Assembly: GCA_006538405.1 (NCBI GenBank)
Contig: BJKQ01000009.1
Location: 1,560,001 to 1,624,000, forward strand
Direction: 5' to 3'
Length of the DNA: 64,000 bases
Source: Hansfordia pulvinata
Lineage: Eukaryota > Ascomycota > Sordariomycetes > Xylariales
The position numbers were made by a program, and so were the translations under genes. This document shows, piece after piece, positions 45,397 through 56,726 of the stretch. Positions within the stretch are counted from its first letter, which is position 1, and each line of letters begins with the position of its first letter. The notes beneath the pieces are model-generated. The model did no database searches. It saw only the letters and a list, made by a program, of their open reading frames with translations, and was not told the DNA's origin.

Positions 45397-46510
45397 ATGC
45401 CAAAGCACACCCGCGCCTCTAGCTCTAACCAGGCACGCGCCTCCAGCTCTCAGACCCGCTACGCCCAAGCCATGCCTGTCTCGGTTGCCGCCCCCGCCAT
45501 GCCCGTCTACCGCCCCCCGTTGCAGCTCGACACGGACTACTACCACTTGGCCTCGGCCTCCTCCGCCGAGGCCGCGCTGGCCGGGACCGTCTACGACGCG
45601 TACACGCCGACCGTGGCGGTCCACAGCGCCGCGCCCCAGACTGCACCGGAGCCCCGGAGGCTGTCATCGGGCGCCTGGTCCGAGGAGCAAGACCTGAAGC
45701 TGATCCAGTTGCGCAAGACCGCCGGCAACTGGGCAAAGATAGCTGAGCATTTCAGCGGCAAGACCGGCAACGCCTGTCGTAAGCGTCACGAGCGCCTCCT
45801 GGACCGCCAGAAGACCTCCAGTCGCGACGAAGACACGTTGCAGCGTGTCTCCAAGGCGTACATGGGCATGCGCAAGGAGGTTTGGCGCGAGTTGGCCAAG
45901 CAGACGCAGCTCAAGTGGAGCGATGTCGAGAACATTGTAAGCGTTGAACTGAACTGTTCCCAGCCCCTCGGCCTCGGCGCGCGAGAGGAAGAACTGCCGA
46001 GCACAAAGCCAAGAAGCAAGCGAGCGAGGCGCCGAAGACAACCAAGGCTGACATGAGCAGGTCCTTGACCAAGGCCTCAAGAACCTACAGAACTACGCCC
46101 GGCGCCCCCCGGCACACGCAGCCGCTCATCACCACTATCACGGGTATGACGACGACAGTGGAAACTCTGGCGCAGGTCTGACACCGGTAGATGACCGTCA
46201 TCTAGACGTCGGCCCCGTATCCTATGACACCAGCCCGGGGTCCAGCGGCGGCTCCTCCTCCCACTCCTACCACGGCCGCGCGGGCGGTTACGGCCACACC
46301 GACCAAGGCCAGCATTATCACCACCCGGTCGGCGGTTACCACTCCACTGCGCCGTACCCCGGCAGCTTGTACCCCGGGAGCCAGCTCCCCTCGTCCTTCG
46401 ACCCGCCACACTCTGCCGTCGCCGCCGCCGCCGCGTATCACCAACATCCCGCGGCGACAGACTATCTAGGCCGCGAGATGGGCATCCCGTCTCTGATCAA
46501 CCGACGATGA
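45397..46510 (+). CDS. Myb/SANT-domain protein (putative transcription factor)
   Basis: Probable nuclear DNA-binding or chromatin protein. Exons 45397-45936 and 46061-46510 with a 124-bp intron give 329 aa. A Myb/SANT domain spans residues ~91-138 (GAWSEEQDLKLIQLRKTAGNWAKIAEHF, then KTGNACRKRHERLL), with Trp94 and Trp112 at core positions. A second helix-rich segment (MGMRKEVWRELAKQTQLKWSDVENI) may be a degenerate further repeat. The C-terminal half is His/Tyr/Gly/Ser-rich and low-complexity, ending in MGIPSLINRR. The ATG at 45397 follows a C/T-rich leader. Similar one-repeat proteins with disordered His-rich tails are common in Sordariomycetes; the target genes are unknown. Confidence 0.85.
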
Positions 46511-48017
46511 AGAAACGACGGAGCTAAGTCGGCGCGATTGTGATTGCTCCTGCGTCTTCATTCTCACTTTCCACTTCAAGTTCGCTTCTTGGCTTCTTCT
46601 GCTTCTTCCTCATCATCATCTTCTTCTTCTTATACCCCTGGGGTGTGACTTTTTTTTCTACTTTCATCGGATTATTGGCTAGAGGCGTCGGCGTCTTCGG
46701 TTCCGCTTTGTGCGGCTGGGTTGCGGCTGGCTTGCTGAGATGGGTGTCGATTATGGCATGGCGGCGGCGTGAGCAGTACGGGACTTAATGCTGGCTTGAT
46801 GATCATGATGATTTCTGTTCATGCGTGTGCTAGGGATATCGGTCAGGAGGCAGGACTGGGGCGTTTTCTTCTTTTGCTTTCATTTCTCTGCTTATCATGC
46901 GTTTCATATATACCGATCTCTGTTTCCATCGCTTTTTTTCTTTCTCGTTCGGTTCATCCGGCATTCCGCGTCTTTTGAGATTTTCGAGCCTGAGCATCGA
47001 TCGGACCCGTCTTTTTGGTCGTCCATTATTCTTCATTCCAACGGTTTGATTTGAGAGGCGTTTCGGTTCGCTTATTCTTTTTCTCAGTGTTGCTCAGAGT
47101 TGTCGCCAGCCATGACGATTGTGCCTTTAGAGTGCTTGGCGGCGGCCGACCCCCAGAGCCTGCATTTCCAAAGTTGAAGTTACAGGTCATGACGGAGGTA
47201 GAGGTCACGGAGCCGGCATGGGGTTTTTTGTAGTCCTGCGCGTGGGGCCCGATCTCGGGTGTTCAAAGGTGGCCAAGCAGCTAGAGGTTTCCATCTTGGG
47301 ACGAGAGTGACATGGCACCTTCGCCAGTGAACTCACATAATCGTGGCCAGAGAAGTGCCATCTCCAGGGCGATTAACAGTGTACGACCGAAGATTTCCGG
47401 CTCATATCTTCTTGGCATTTGTACAGTCGGCTCAGAGGCTGTCCAAGGCCCCTCCGTTGCGAAGTTGGGGGCCGATATGGGATGTCATAAAACCCATGAG
47501 GCGCTGTGACGAGATTATATGTCGTCAAAACCGGGTATTCCAAAGGCGTGTCCTGAGAGACCACAATAGCCGCGTGGGCAACGCAGCCTGGCCATAAGCG
47601 ATAGAGCCTGTATTCATATAGAGGCGGAGAGAACCGATGTGGTACAAACAAGAGAAAAGACCCGTCCGTCATGGTGGCTTGTTGGAAAAGAGAAACTGCC
47701 GCCGCCGCCGTGGTACTCCGTTTTTAAATGCAACCCCGCCGATACAGATATCAAATCAACCGTGCTATTGCCTTCCGTCCCAATGCCATGCGTTATACCA
47801 ATGACAGAACCTGGAGACTCCTTGTAGGAAAGTGTGGTGTGGTGTACCTGGGATATTCGGTGCCGCAGGTATGTGTCTGGATGTGTATGTGTGTGTGTGT
47901 GTTGTATGTGTTGGCGACTCTTGTCGAGTCCGATAAACGCAGGGACGACCCTTGCGTCCACTAGGTCCGTCTTCTGTCCGGTCCTCTAAAGCAGCATTCC
48001 CCTCCCCAGCCCCCGGA
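46511..48017. other. Intergenic region, no gene seen
   Basis: T-rich stretch after the Myb gene (46550-46980), probably its 3' UTR. The rest has only short unrecognised ORFs and a small (GT)n tract near 47885. No TACGAGTA copies. Confidence 0.5.
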
Positions 48018-49665
48018 TCACGAGGAGGGCCGGACCACCGCCGCCGCCACGTGCTCGCCGTCGCGCTCCTCGTCGTAGGGCCTGTCGCCGTTCTGCACGC
48101 GGACGCGGGACCCGCGGCTCCCAGCCCCGCGCTGTCCCTCTCCACCAGCATCATAGCTGCCGTCGTCCTCGTACTTGTAGTCGTCGTCGTCGTCGTCGTC
48201 GTCGCATTCGTAGTCGTAGTCGAAGTACCCATCCTCGTAGCCCTCGTCCAGCGATTCGAGGCGGTGGTGGCGGTGGTTGGCGGCGTTGTGCTGGTTCTGC
48301 GTCGTCGTCGAAGACGCGTAGGACGGCTTGCGCTCGCGCTGGCCGCTGGCGCCGCTGCTGCCACTGTCCGGCGGCGGCCGCCCACGCTGGACGGGTCCAT
48401 GCTGTCGAGCGGGGTGCCGCCGATGGTGTACTCGGCGCCGGCGCGCTCGACGATGCGGACGCGCGGGGCCCGGGGCCCGCCGCGGAAGGCGCTGAGGAGG
48501 CGGCGCAGGCAGGGCAGCGAGCCGGCGAAGATGCCCAGGCCCTCCTCGAGCATGGAGCAGGTCACCATGTAGCCGTGATAATCTTTTTTTCGAGGCCGTG
48601 GGTTAGCTTATTATTTTTCTTCCTTGTCTCCTTCTTTCACCGATGGAGTACCAGAAAAGAAAAGAAAAAAAGGGGGGGGAGGGGACAGTGCTTACACAAC
48701 TGATCGACCGGGGTCAGGTACTGCTTGAGGAAGGGAACGCGGACGATGGTGAAGGTGCTGGCGACGACGCCGACGCCGAGGATGCCGCTGACGGCCCACT
48801 TCTCGCGGCGGGGCAGGTTGAGCTGGCGGACGAGGAAGACAGGGGCCAGGGCGCAGATGAGGTCGGCCGTGATGGCGACGGCGGTGAAGGCGTAGCTGAG
48901 GCGGACCAGGGGCACGAGCGAGCCGCAGGTGCCGGCGGCCGGGTTCCAGTTGGCCTCGATCCGGTCGCAGTGGCCCAGCACCGCCGCCAGCCCGGCCACG
49001 GCGTTGAGCGTCGAGCTCCAGATGACCTTTTTTTTGGTTTCAGTCAGTCAATCTTGCTCGGCTTCAACTGGTGGGGTTTGTGTGTGTGTCTAAAGGGGAG
49101 GGGTGAAGGGCAGTGGCGTGAACGTACAAACCATAGAGGATAGCGGTAGCGCCGGGCGTTGAACAAGCGCATGATCTGGACGGCAATGGAGCCTTTGACC
49201 AGCGGGATGGTCAGCACAAAGCTGACCTGCCACCAGATGAGGTACTCCGCGGCCCGCATCTTCTGGAAATCGGTCAGGTTGGCGTCGGCGGTCCCGAAGC
49301 CGTAGTGCGCGCCCTGGATGGCAAAGTACACCGCGGGGACGAAGGGGATCTGTCGTCGTGGCGCCGACGTTCTCGTCGTCAGTGCCTTTCTCGGGGAATC
49401 TGCCGGAGAACGAAAAGGGAGGGTTTGTCTTGTTGTGACATACAAATCCTAGGACCATCAGGGTGTCCTCCAGTCCCCAGAGCGCCTTGGAGCGCAGCAG
49501 CCAGCCCTTGGTCCATATGCGGGCAACGATGATGGCGAGGTTCATCAGTCCCAGCAGCCACATGATGACGACGAGGGCCAGCGCCAGGCCGCGGGGGGCG
49601 ATGGGAGGGGCGATGCTGGCCTGCTGGCGGAGGAACTCGGCCTGCTGAGCCCCCTGGTCCTCCAT
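48018..49665 (-). CDS. Fungal rhodopsin-type seven-helix membrane protein (one frameshift)
   Basis: Integral plasma-membrane protein of the fungal rhodopsin-domain/PTH11-like type without a CFEM domain; ligand and signalling partner are unknown. Exons on the minus strand: 49665-49444, 49349-49128, 49026-48696, 48582-48018, giving 446 aa after one base correction. Seven hydrophobic segments are visible: GLALALVVIMWLLGL, LMVLGFIPFVPAVYF, YLIWWQVSFVLTIPL, WSSTLNAVAGLAAVL, SYAFTAVAITADLICAL, WAVSGILGVGVVAS and MLEEGLGIFAGSLPCL. Conserved Cys occur in HCDRIEANWNP and GTCGSL. The cytoplasmic tail is long and carries YFDYDYECDDDDDDDYKYEDD. The frame breaks near 48368-48372; one C restores RRPDSGSSGASGQRERK and makes all exon phases consistent. 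Upstream in-frame Met codons exist, but MEDQGAQQ gives the usual short N-terminus. Confidence 0.85.
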
Positions 49666-51753
49666 CTCCTCCAGCCTGGGCGGCGGCGAGCCCCTTAAGG
49701 AAGAGAGAGGATCGAGGGGAGGAAAGGAGGGCGAGTCGGTAAAGGGGCCGACCAGCCGACAACGTGTGCTCGTCGGCGAGCGGAGTGGCAGGCCTAGAGA
49801 AGACAAGAAGAGCAGCCGCGCGAGGTCTGAAGCGAAGCTTTGAAGTTTGGCCTAGCGAGTCAAGTCGGGCCAAGTCAAGTCGAGAGCTAGAGGCGCGAAG
49901 GGTCGCTGTCGAACCTCAATGGGCAAGGATCGTTGGCGCCTGGGTGGTGTGCGGAGTGGTGGTGGTGGTGGTGGTGGTGGTGGCGAGGGTCGAGAGCCCC
50001 GTCAGACACATGGTGACCCCTTGAAAGTTTTTGAATGCCCGCGGCTTTCTTGAGGAGTGCGATTGTCAGCCCGTCCCCTCTGACAGTAGAGTTGTTGATG
50101 ATGAGGTGAATTTGGGGTGATGCCTGCCGACGAGAGAGAGGACGCTGGCGGGATGGACGGGCCTAAGATCAGGGTCTGGACTTGGGCACCCAACGTCGTG
50201 GACCAGGTTGGCGCGACGCGAATCCACGACACAAGCGCCGGCCGGTACAAGTATCCGCAGTGCCGGCCGGGGGTTGAGAGACATACGGGTGGCTACGAAT
50301 ACCTGACCTGTGTCCAGTGCTGATGGTGGCGGCAGTGGTGGTGTCGGTAGTGGTGGTGGTGGTGATGGTGGCCGCCTGCAAGAAGACGCAGAGGATACGC
50401 AGTTGGGTTTAGCTTGGTCTAGCTTGGGGACCCTTCTTCTGCCCGTCCTGCGCCTCTCCGGCGGCTGTCTTTGTACGAGACAATTATGACTACTCTGACG
50501 AGGACCAGCCAGCCATCCAGCCAGCCAGCCAGCCGTTGGCGTGTTGGGTTGGTCGGCAGAGTTGGTGAGCGGCGAGCGGGTGAGAGCGGGGGCACAGCTA
50601 CGCGTACGGGGGCACAGGGGGGCGGAAGACAGGTAGGGCGTGCCGTGCGTGCCTAGGCGCAGAGGCGACAAAGGCCCGAGACGAAGAAGCAATATAGAGC
50701 CCCCCAACGTCGGTATCCAATGGGAGGTGCGGCGGATGTCGAGCCGTGCCGCTCCGTGTGGGATGGTGGGCGCGGTGGGGGTCCGCTAGGCTCTAGATCC
50801 CGCGCCCGAGAGATGCTGGGCAAGCTGAAGCGACGAGAGAAATGAATGGCCGGTCGAACGAGGAGCAATGGGCTGGGAAGAGAGAGGGCGAGGGGAGGGT
50901 AAGGTCAAGCGGAGAGACAAGAAAGATACCTCCTATCCATACCCCTTCCAAACGAGTACCCGTAGCATTGTGTGATCCCGCTCGGTACGAACATAGGTAG
51001 ATGTGCGGCCGGACGTGGATGATATTCGCAGACACTGCAAGTACTTGTATCTACGTACCTGCCTACCACATTTCAAACAGGGATGGCCGTGGTGGCCGTG
51101 TGATGTGTCTCAGGGATGGTTACATGTACCTAGGTAGATACGAGTATCTATCTATGTATCTCTGTTTGGGCTGTCCAGTAGTAGAAGGTACTGGTCACCA
51201 ACCAGATAGCCTCAATCTGTCTGATCGTGGTGGGAATGGGGTGGGAAGGGACATGCAAGTACAGATTGGGTACATGTACTCGCAGAGGGAAAAGAGACCC
51301 GGGGGATACGACGCATCGCAACGGGAGAACGATGCATGCCGGAGATCGTCGTCTTTGCTTGCTTTTGGATGGCGTCAAAAGATACTAGCCGCGCCCGCTA
51401 AGCCCTCCCGCGGCATAGCGGCGTGTGACTGTGAACAGTATGATATGGGTATGAGTACTCGTAGATGCTCACCTTCCATGTCGAATACTCCCTCGTAATA
51501 AGAGCACCCTCGGCAGTCGACAGCCGTCTGACGAGCTGACATGTCCGGGCTATGGCCGCACAACCACGCCCTCATGATAGGCCTCTCTTCTCGCTCGCCC
51601 CCCCTCCCCTACCCCCCAATCCCCCCTTCAACCTCATTTTTCCCTTCCACCGTGATTTTTCTTATTATTGTTCACATCTCGTCACGTCTTGTGCCGACCT
51701 ATAGAAAAAAAAGACACGAGCAGGCAGGCAGACAGACAGACGGACAGACAGAC
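49666..51753. other. Intergenic region, no gene seen
   Basis: Contains a (GGT)n tract (~49959-49982), (CCAG)n (~50508-50532), two exact TACGAGTA copies (51139, 51456) and, just before the P450 start, a (GACA)n tract (51730-51753). ORFs are unrecognised. Confidence 0.5.
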
Positions 51754-54210
51754 ATGGATGCGGCCTCCTGTGCCGCCTTGGCCTCCCTCGAGCTGCTGCT
51801 GGCCCGCAGCTTTGCCCCGGGGTTGCTGCCCGGTTCCTCGTCCCCGGCCCGTCTTGCCCTGCTCCTCTTCCTCGCCCACTATCTGGCCCTCAAGATCTAC
51901 CGCATCTTTATTTACCCCTTCCATGTCTCGCCCTACCGCCATCTGCCTGGGCCCAAGGTATGAGTCGTCCCCTCGCCCCGCCCTGCCGCCGCTGCCGCCT
52001 CCTCCCTCCCCAGTGCCCACCTCCCACTGCCCTCGAGCTGGCGGCCCGTCCTCTCCGCGTCGTGTCTGTGCCTGTCACCTGCTCGGACGAGTAGCTCAAT
52101 CGGCGATAAAGCGACCTGAGCCGAGCGGAGCATCACTGAGAAAAAGAAAAAGAAAAAAGAAAACATGAACTAAAACAGAACGAAAAAAATAGGACGGCCA
52201 CTTCTTCCTCGGCCAGCTCCCCCATGTGTTCCGGCAACAGTACCCGTACTCCCTCTACGTCGACTGGGTCCGCCGCTTCCCCGACGCCCCCGTCATCCGC
52301 TACCTGACCTTTGCCAACAACGAGGTCCTCGTGCCCCTGACCCCGGACGCCTTCAGGGAGGTCCTGCAGACCAGATGCTACGACTTTGCCAAGCCTCGCG
52401 GCTGGCTGCGCATGGTCGTCGAGTTCGCCGGCTACGGCATCGTAACCTTCGACGGGGTAAATGCTGCCCCCCCCCCCCCCTTTCGTAACTGATGAGTGAT
52501 GAATGATGAATGTAAAACTTTGACGAGTTGACCCTGTTGACTCCTGGTGGGTAAAAAAAACCGCCCTGCAGGATGAGCACGTGGCCGCCCGCAAGATGCT
52601 ACACGGCTCCTTTTCCCCGGCCCGCGTCCGCCAGCTGCAGCCCATCTTCCAGGAAAAGGCCCGCGACCTGTGCGCCCTGTTCGACAAGGCCATCGCGGAG
52701 GGCGGCGGCCGTAGCGGCGGCCGTAGCGCGACGGGCGTCGTCAACGCCATCGACGTCCTGTCCCGGGCCACCCTCGACATCATGGGCGTCACCACGCTCG
52801 GAGTCGAGCTGTCCAACCTCCGCGGCTACGATGCCGACAGCGGCAGCGGCAGCGGCAGCAGCGGCAAGAGCGACTTCAGCTTCAAGGACGCCTACAACGA
52901 CATCCTCGCCCCCTCGACGCTCGGCAAGGTCCTCATGTTCGCCAACAGCTTCATCCCCGTCCGGTGGCTGCCCCTCGAGGAGAACCGCAAGTTCCTGCGC
53001 TCGACGGCCCGGATGCGCAAGACTCTCGTCGACCTCATCCGCCGGCGCCGAGGCGAGGTGGCCCGCGCGGGCCCGGGCGCGGCCCCGGGCGACGCCGCCG
53101 CCGGCTCGTGCGGCGACCTCCTCACCTCCATGATCCAGGAGAGCGCGCCGGGCAGGGCCGCCGAGGACATCCCCGAGGACCACCTCGTTGGCCACGTAAG
53201 ATCAATCTCTCGTAGTCTCGCTTTATACCTACCGCCAGCGGCAGTGCATCGCGCCTCCTTGCGAGCTCCGTCGGCTAACCCGTGTTGGTCGTTCTAGTTG
53301 CTGCAGTTCATGGTTGCCGGTCACGAGACGTCGGCCACTGTGTTGGCCTGGGGTACGTTGCGCGCTTCTCATCCCCCCCACCCCTCTCCCCCTTTTATCA
53401 ATGAGTAACAGCAGTATACGTTGATGCTCATCATCAGCAGGCATGTACGCAATGGCTCGGGATCAAGCCGTGCAAGACACCCTGCGCAGCGAGATCCAAG
53501 GCCTCTTGAAGGAGTGCCCGGAGCCGACCCCGAGCGATATCGAGAAGCTGGGCTACATGGACAACTTCATCAAGGAGATTCTCCGAGTCTACAATCCTTG
53601 TAAGTCAACCTCTGGCACCGGGAGCGCGATGTACCTGGGTCTTCCCAACTGCACAATATGACAACATGTGTGCCATGTGTGTGCCATCGTGATTTTTCTT
53701 TTGGCAGCACACACCACCCACCCCCTGCCTTATACGCCCCTCCCCTCACCAGATCAAATGCGCTGACCGCGCGGGGGAAAAAATAGCGGCCACGACCCAC
53801 CGCGAAGCCGTGACAGACCTGACCGTCGCCGGCGTGCCCATCGCCGCAGGCACGACGCTGGACGTTGTCCCCGCGGTGACGATGCTGAACCCGGAGATCT
53901 GGAACAGCAGCAACGACGGCGGCGGCGGCGGGACGTCGACGCGTTCGACCCGGACCGGTGGTCCGCGTCCCGCCTGACCCCGGCCCAGGCCAGCCCGTAC
54001 GTCTTCTCGGCCTTCTCCAACGGGCCCCGCATCTGCATCGGCAAGGGGTTCGCCCTGCTCGAGATCAAGACCGTCCTCGTCGAGGTCGTCGGCCGGTTCC
54101 GCCTCGTCGGCGTCGAAGGCGCCTTCTCCGTCGAGGTCCCCAGCCTCACCTCGCGACCCTCGGGCCTGCGCATCCGGCTGGAGAGGGTGGGTGACGGCGC
54201 GGGAGAGTAA
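51754..54210 (+). CDS. Cytochrome P450 monooxygenase (one frameshift)
   Basis: Haem-thiolate monooxygenase anchored in the ER membrane; CYP family and substrate not determined. Six exons: 51754-51957, 52193-52456, 52572-53195, 53298-53352, 53441-53599, 53787-54210, giving 576 aa after one base correction. The N-terminal hydrophobic anchor includes LALLLFLAHYLALKIYRIF, with the Pro-rich hinge HLPGPK. The I-helix motif is AGHETSA, the K-helix ExxR is in KEILRVYNP, then THREAVTDLTVAGVPIAAGT, the FDPDRW segment, and the haem-binding FSNGPRICIGKGFALLEIK with its Cys ligand. The frame breaks at 53930-53932 within a Gly-rich insert, so the haem-binding part lies in a different frame; one missing G explains it. 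Intron 2 holds a C14 run. No backbone synthase or other biosynthetic gene is adjacent. Confidence 0.9.
52467..52480. repeat. C14 run in P450 intron 2
   Basis: Fourteen consecutive C a few bases after the donor GTAAAT at 52457. Confidence 0.95.
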
Positions 54211-55246
54211 AGGGGGGCCCATTGGGGAGAGCAGGGTCCGTGGCCTCTCGATGCGCGCGCGTCGAACGGCGGGGAAGCTCTCAGGGGAGTAGGACTGGAT
54301 TTCGCAGCGAAGGGCATGTCGGGGATCTCTTCCGTCCTTCTGGTCTTGCGCCCTTTGGTCTTGTTGGCCTGTCGCGAAAGGGGCAGCCTTGGCCAAGCCT
54401 GGTTACGTCTCTGGTGGGCTCGCATGCTCCGAGCCTGCTCTGTCTCCTCTTACCCGCCCTTACTGGTGATGCGCGAAACACGCACTCCAGTGCCAAGTGG
54501 AAGTGAGTTTGTCTATGGACGCATATGCGGACTGTTACGATACCAACGTCATTCACACCACGGGCTCTTTATGGCCATGATATACGATGTCCACGTGAAA
54601 CCATGCAGCATCAATTTGTGCTCACTCTTCGCTGGTGGGACGACGACGCTCTGCGCTCGTGGCAGCAGCACTGCCTTATTACCAATCCTGTCTCGCGCAA
54701 TGCGCTTTGACTTCCTCTGTCATCGCGAGGTGGTTTCAATCGGCCCCAAGCAGTGTCTTTTCGGCACTTCACACTTCGCATCACCCGTCACCAGACCCCT
54801 TCTCCTGCGATCTCCAAGACTGCTGGCAGGAAGGGCAAGGGGCATCCGTGTCCTGCTTGTAAGCGCTTGTGGCTTCTGATGAGACTTTTCATCGACGCCT
54901 CGCTGTCATCCATGGCACTGAGTCGTCCTGGGCGTGGCACCCCCGGGCAAATCCACTGCCACGTCTGGCTGGCGGTGTGGTCAATTAAGAGCCGACGTCA
55001 CAACTGTTTTCGATACCTCGTTATTGTCTCGCGATCGAGCTAGCCGTTGTGTCCTCAAACAATGCCCCACACCCACGAGGGCACGCATGAAGTTTTGAAG
55101 TATCGTCGCGAAGCGCTCAAAAGCATTTAGCGGAGGGAAGCAGCCAGCATTGCGACCCTTAGGTTCCGTTGACTGCTCCGGGGCAATTTTGCAGCTCTTC
55201 TAATGTGTCATACCCAACGACTTTCCACAGCTCATCAGAGAACGAT
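54211..55246. other. Intergenic region, no gene recognised
   Basis: 3' region of the P450. An ORF at 54316-54879 has no recognisable domain. No repeats of note. Confidence 0.5.
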
Positions 55247-55331
55247 TCTCGATTGGTCTAGTGGTCAGGATATCCGCTTGTCAAGACAAGCAAGTTCGCG
55301 GATGGCCGGGGTTCGATTCCCCGATCGAGAG
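55247..55331 (+). tRNA. tRNA-Asp (anticodon GTC) with 13-nt intron
   Basis: Full cloverleaf read by eye. Acceptor stem TCTCGAT (55247-55253) pairs with ATCGAGA (55324-55330), discriminator G at 55331. The D arm contains AGTGGTCA. Anticodon stem TCCGC pairs with GCGGA and the loop is TTGTCA + C, with GTC at 55280-55282. T stem CGGGG pairs with CCCCG around loop TTCGATT. A 13-nt intron (55284-55296) sits at the canonical position after nucleotide 37. Its GACAAG is complementary to CTTGTC of the anticodon arm, as expected for an intron that pairs with the anticodon before splicing. CCA is not encoded. Confidence 0.93.
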
Positions 55332-56440
55332 CTCATGTCTTTTGCCATGTCTGTCGGTGCTGATTCCTCATCAGTTTCGATGCGATTTTTTTTCTCCTTT
55401 TTCTTTCTTCTTCTTTTGTATTTGAATGTCAACGAGACGCTTCTCTCGAGGGCGTTCTTGTACAGCTCGCTATGCACCACACACCATCACATCGTAGCGG
55501 ATCAACCGGCAACTTGAGCCTCCACTCGCCCGCGTACGTTCGGAAAGTCGGCTCAATGCGGCCCGCACAAAGGGTGGTCGACCTGGCTAAAACGTGCAGC
55601 CGTGGATCCTGGGGACGGTCCCACCCAACATACTACAGTGTCATTTGACTTATAAGAAGCTTTCTGGTGTTGGTCTGGCATGGCCTCGCTTGTGAAAGGC
55701 CGGCCAAGGCGCACCGCGAATATGGTTCAAATGTTCCTTGTTTCGTGGTCACACCGAGCCATGAAGGGTCATATCGCGACGGATATCTGGTCCAATTCTT
55801 CTGTTCTCATACATTTAGAATAAAAGAAGCCTCGGTTGTTCGCTCGATAATTCGACTTCGTGGACCGGATCCTGCCCCCTTGCGCGCCCTCCAGCCCCCA
55901 TCATCAGCCCGGAAAAGCAGCTTTGTCTCGCGTCCGATACTCGTAAATGTCATAAGTGAGAGGTTGCCTCTCTTTCTGTCACGCTGCATTATCATCAACA
56001 TTCCGCAGAACCAAGCTCCATCCTGGGAGCTGAACCCCCCAATCTTTCCTTCATCTCCTTTGGTGCTTGACCGCGGCCACAAAGATTCATGCTGTATTAG
56101 AGGCGCGTATTCGGCCTCGCGCACCCGGCGCGTCGGCGTGGCAGCCTTGACACTTGCTGCTGATCTGTTTGCGCCCGGTAACAATCCTTGGAAGCAACGG
56201 GAGGTCCCCTTGGCGGGTGTCGGACAAGCCGGCGTCAAGAAGATGCTGGATGCAAGTTGGCAGCTGCCCGGGGGATTCGGACGAGTTGCCGAGAATGGGG
56301 GAGACTGATCGTACAACCAGACAGTTGTTAAATCACCAGATGGCGCAAGTTTCACAGTGTCTCTCTGTGCTGTGTCATACCACCGGCGCCTTGTCGTTGG
56401 TTTTCTGTGACGCATATTGGTCGACGTCGCCATGTTCTCG
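55332..56440. other. Intergenic region, no gene recognised
   Basis: A T-rich stretch (55386-55420) just after the tRNA includes T8 at 55387-55394 and may act as the Pol III terminator. An ORF at 55667-56308 has no domain or compositional support. One exact TACTCGTA at 55938. Confidence 0.5.
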
Positions 56441-56726
56441 TCACCTCAGGTCGAAGTTGGGACCGCCCGACGCACAGTGGGAAAAGGCGTAGCATTTGCT
56501 GACGCACCCCTCGAGCTCCATGGTGCCGCCTTGCGCGACTTCAGGCTTCTTCCAGCACTGACCGAGGCATTTGGCGGCACAAGAGGCCTGTGACTACGAG
56601 GGTTGCTGGTGTTAGTGCCGGGTCAGCGTGGGGGAGAGCTCTCGCGAGAAGACTTACAATAGTGGTGGGGGTCGGCAAGGCGGCAGCCAAGGCAGCCAAG
56701 GCCGAGATTATGGCGAGTATTTGCAT
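56441..56726 (-). CDS. 71-aa secreted six-cysteine protein (found by splicing)
   Basis: Family not recognised. Exons on the minus strand: 56726-56658 and 56587-56441; the 70-bp intron has GTAAGT, CTAACAC and CACAG. It gives a 71-aa protein with signal peptide MQILAIISALAALAAALP and a ~50-residue mature peptide containing six Cys (26, 30, 34, 51, 55, 61) in the pattern C-x3-C-x3-C-x16-C-x3-C-x5-C. The evenly paired C-x3-C units suggest a helical, disulfide-stapled fold. Without splicing the frame runs into unrelated sequence, so an ORF scan misses it. An alternative acceptor 7 nt upstream (CGTAG) would break the frame. It is a candidate effector or antimicrobial-like peptide, from size and Cys content only. 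Isolated between tRNA-Asp and MSH6. Confidence 0.78.

Noticed and set aside
54316..54879. 187-aa frame downstream of the P450
   Set aside because: No domain; overlapping frames of similar length suggest chance.
55667..56308. 213-aa frame between tRNA-Asp and the six-Cys gene
   Set aside because: No recognisable motif, no supporting composition, and no signal or domain.
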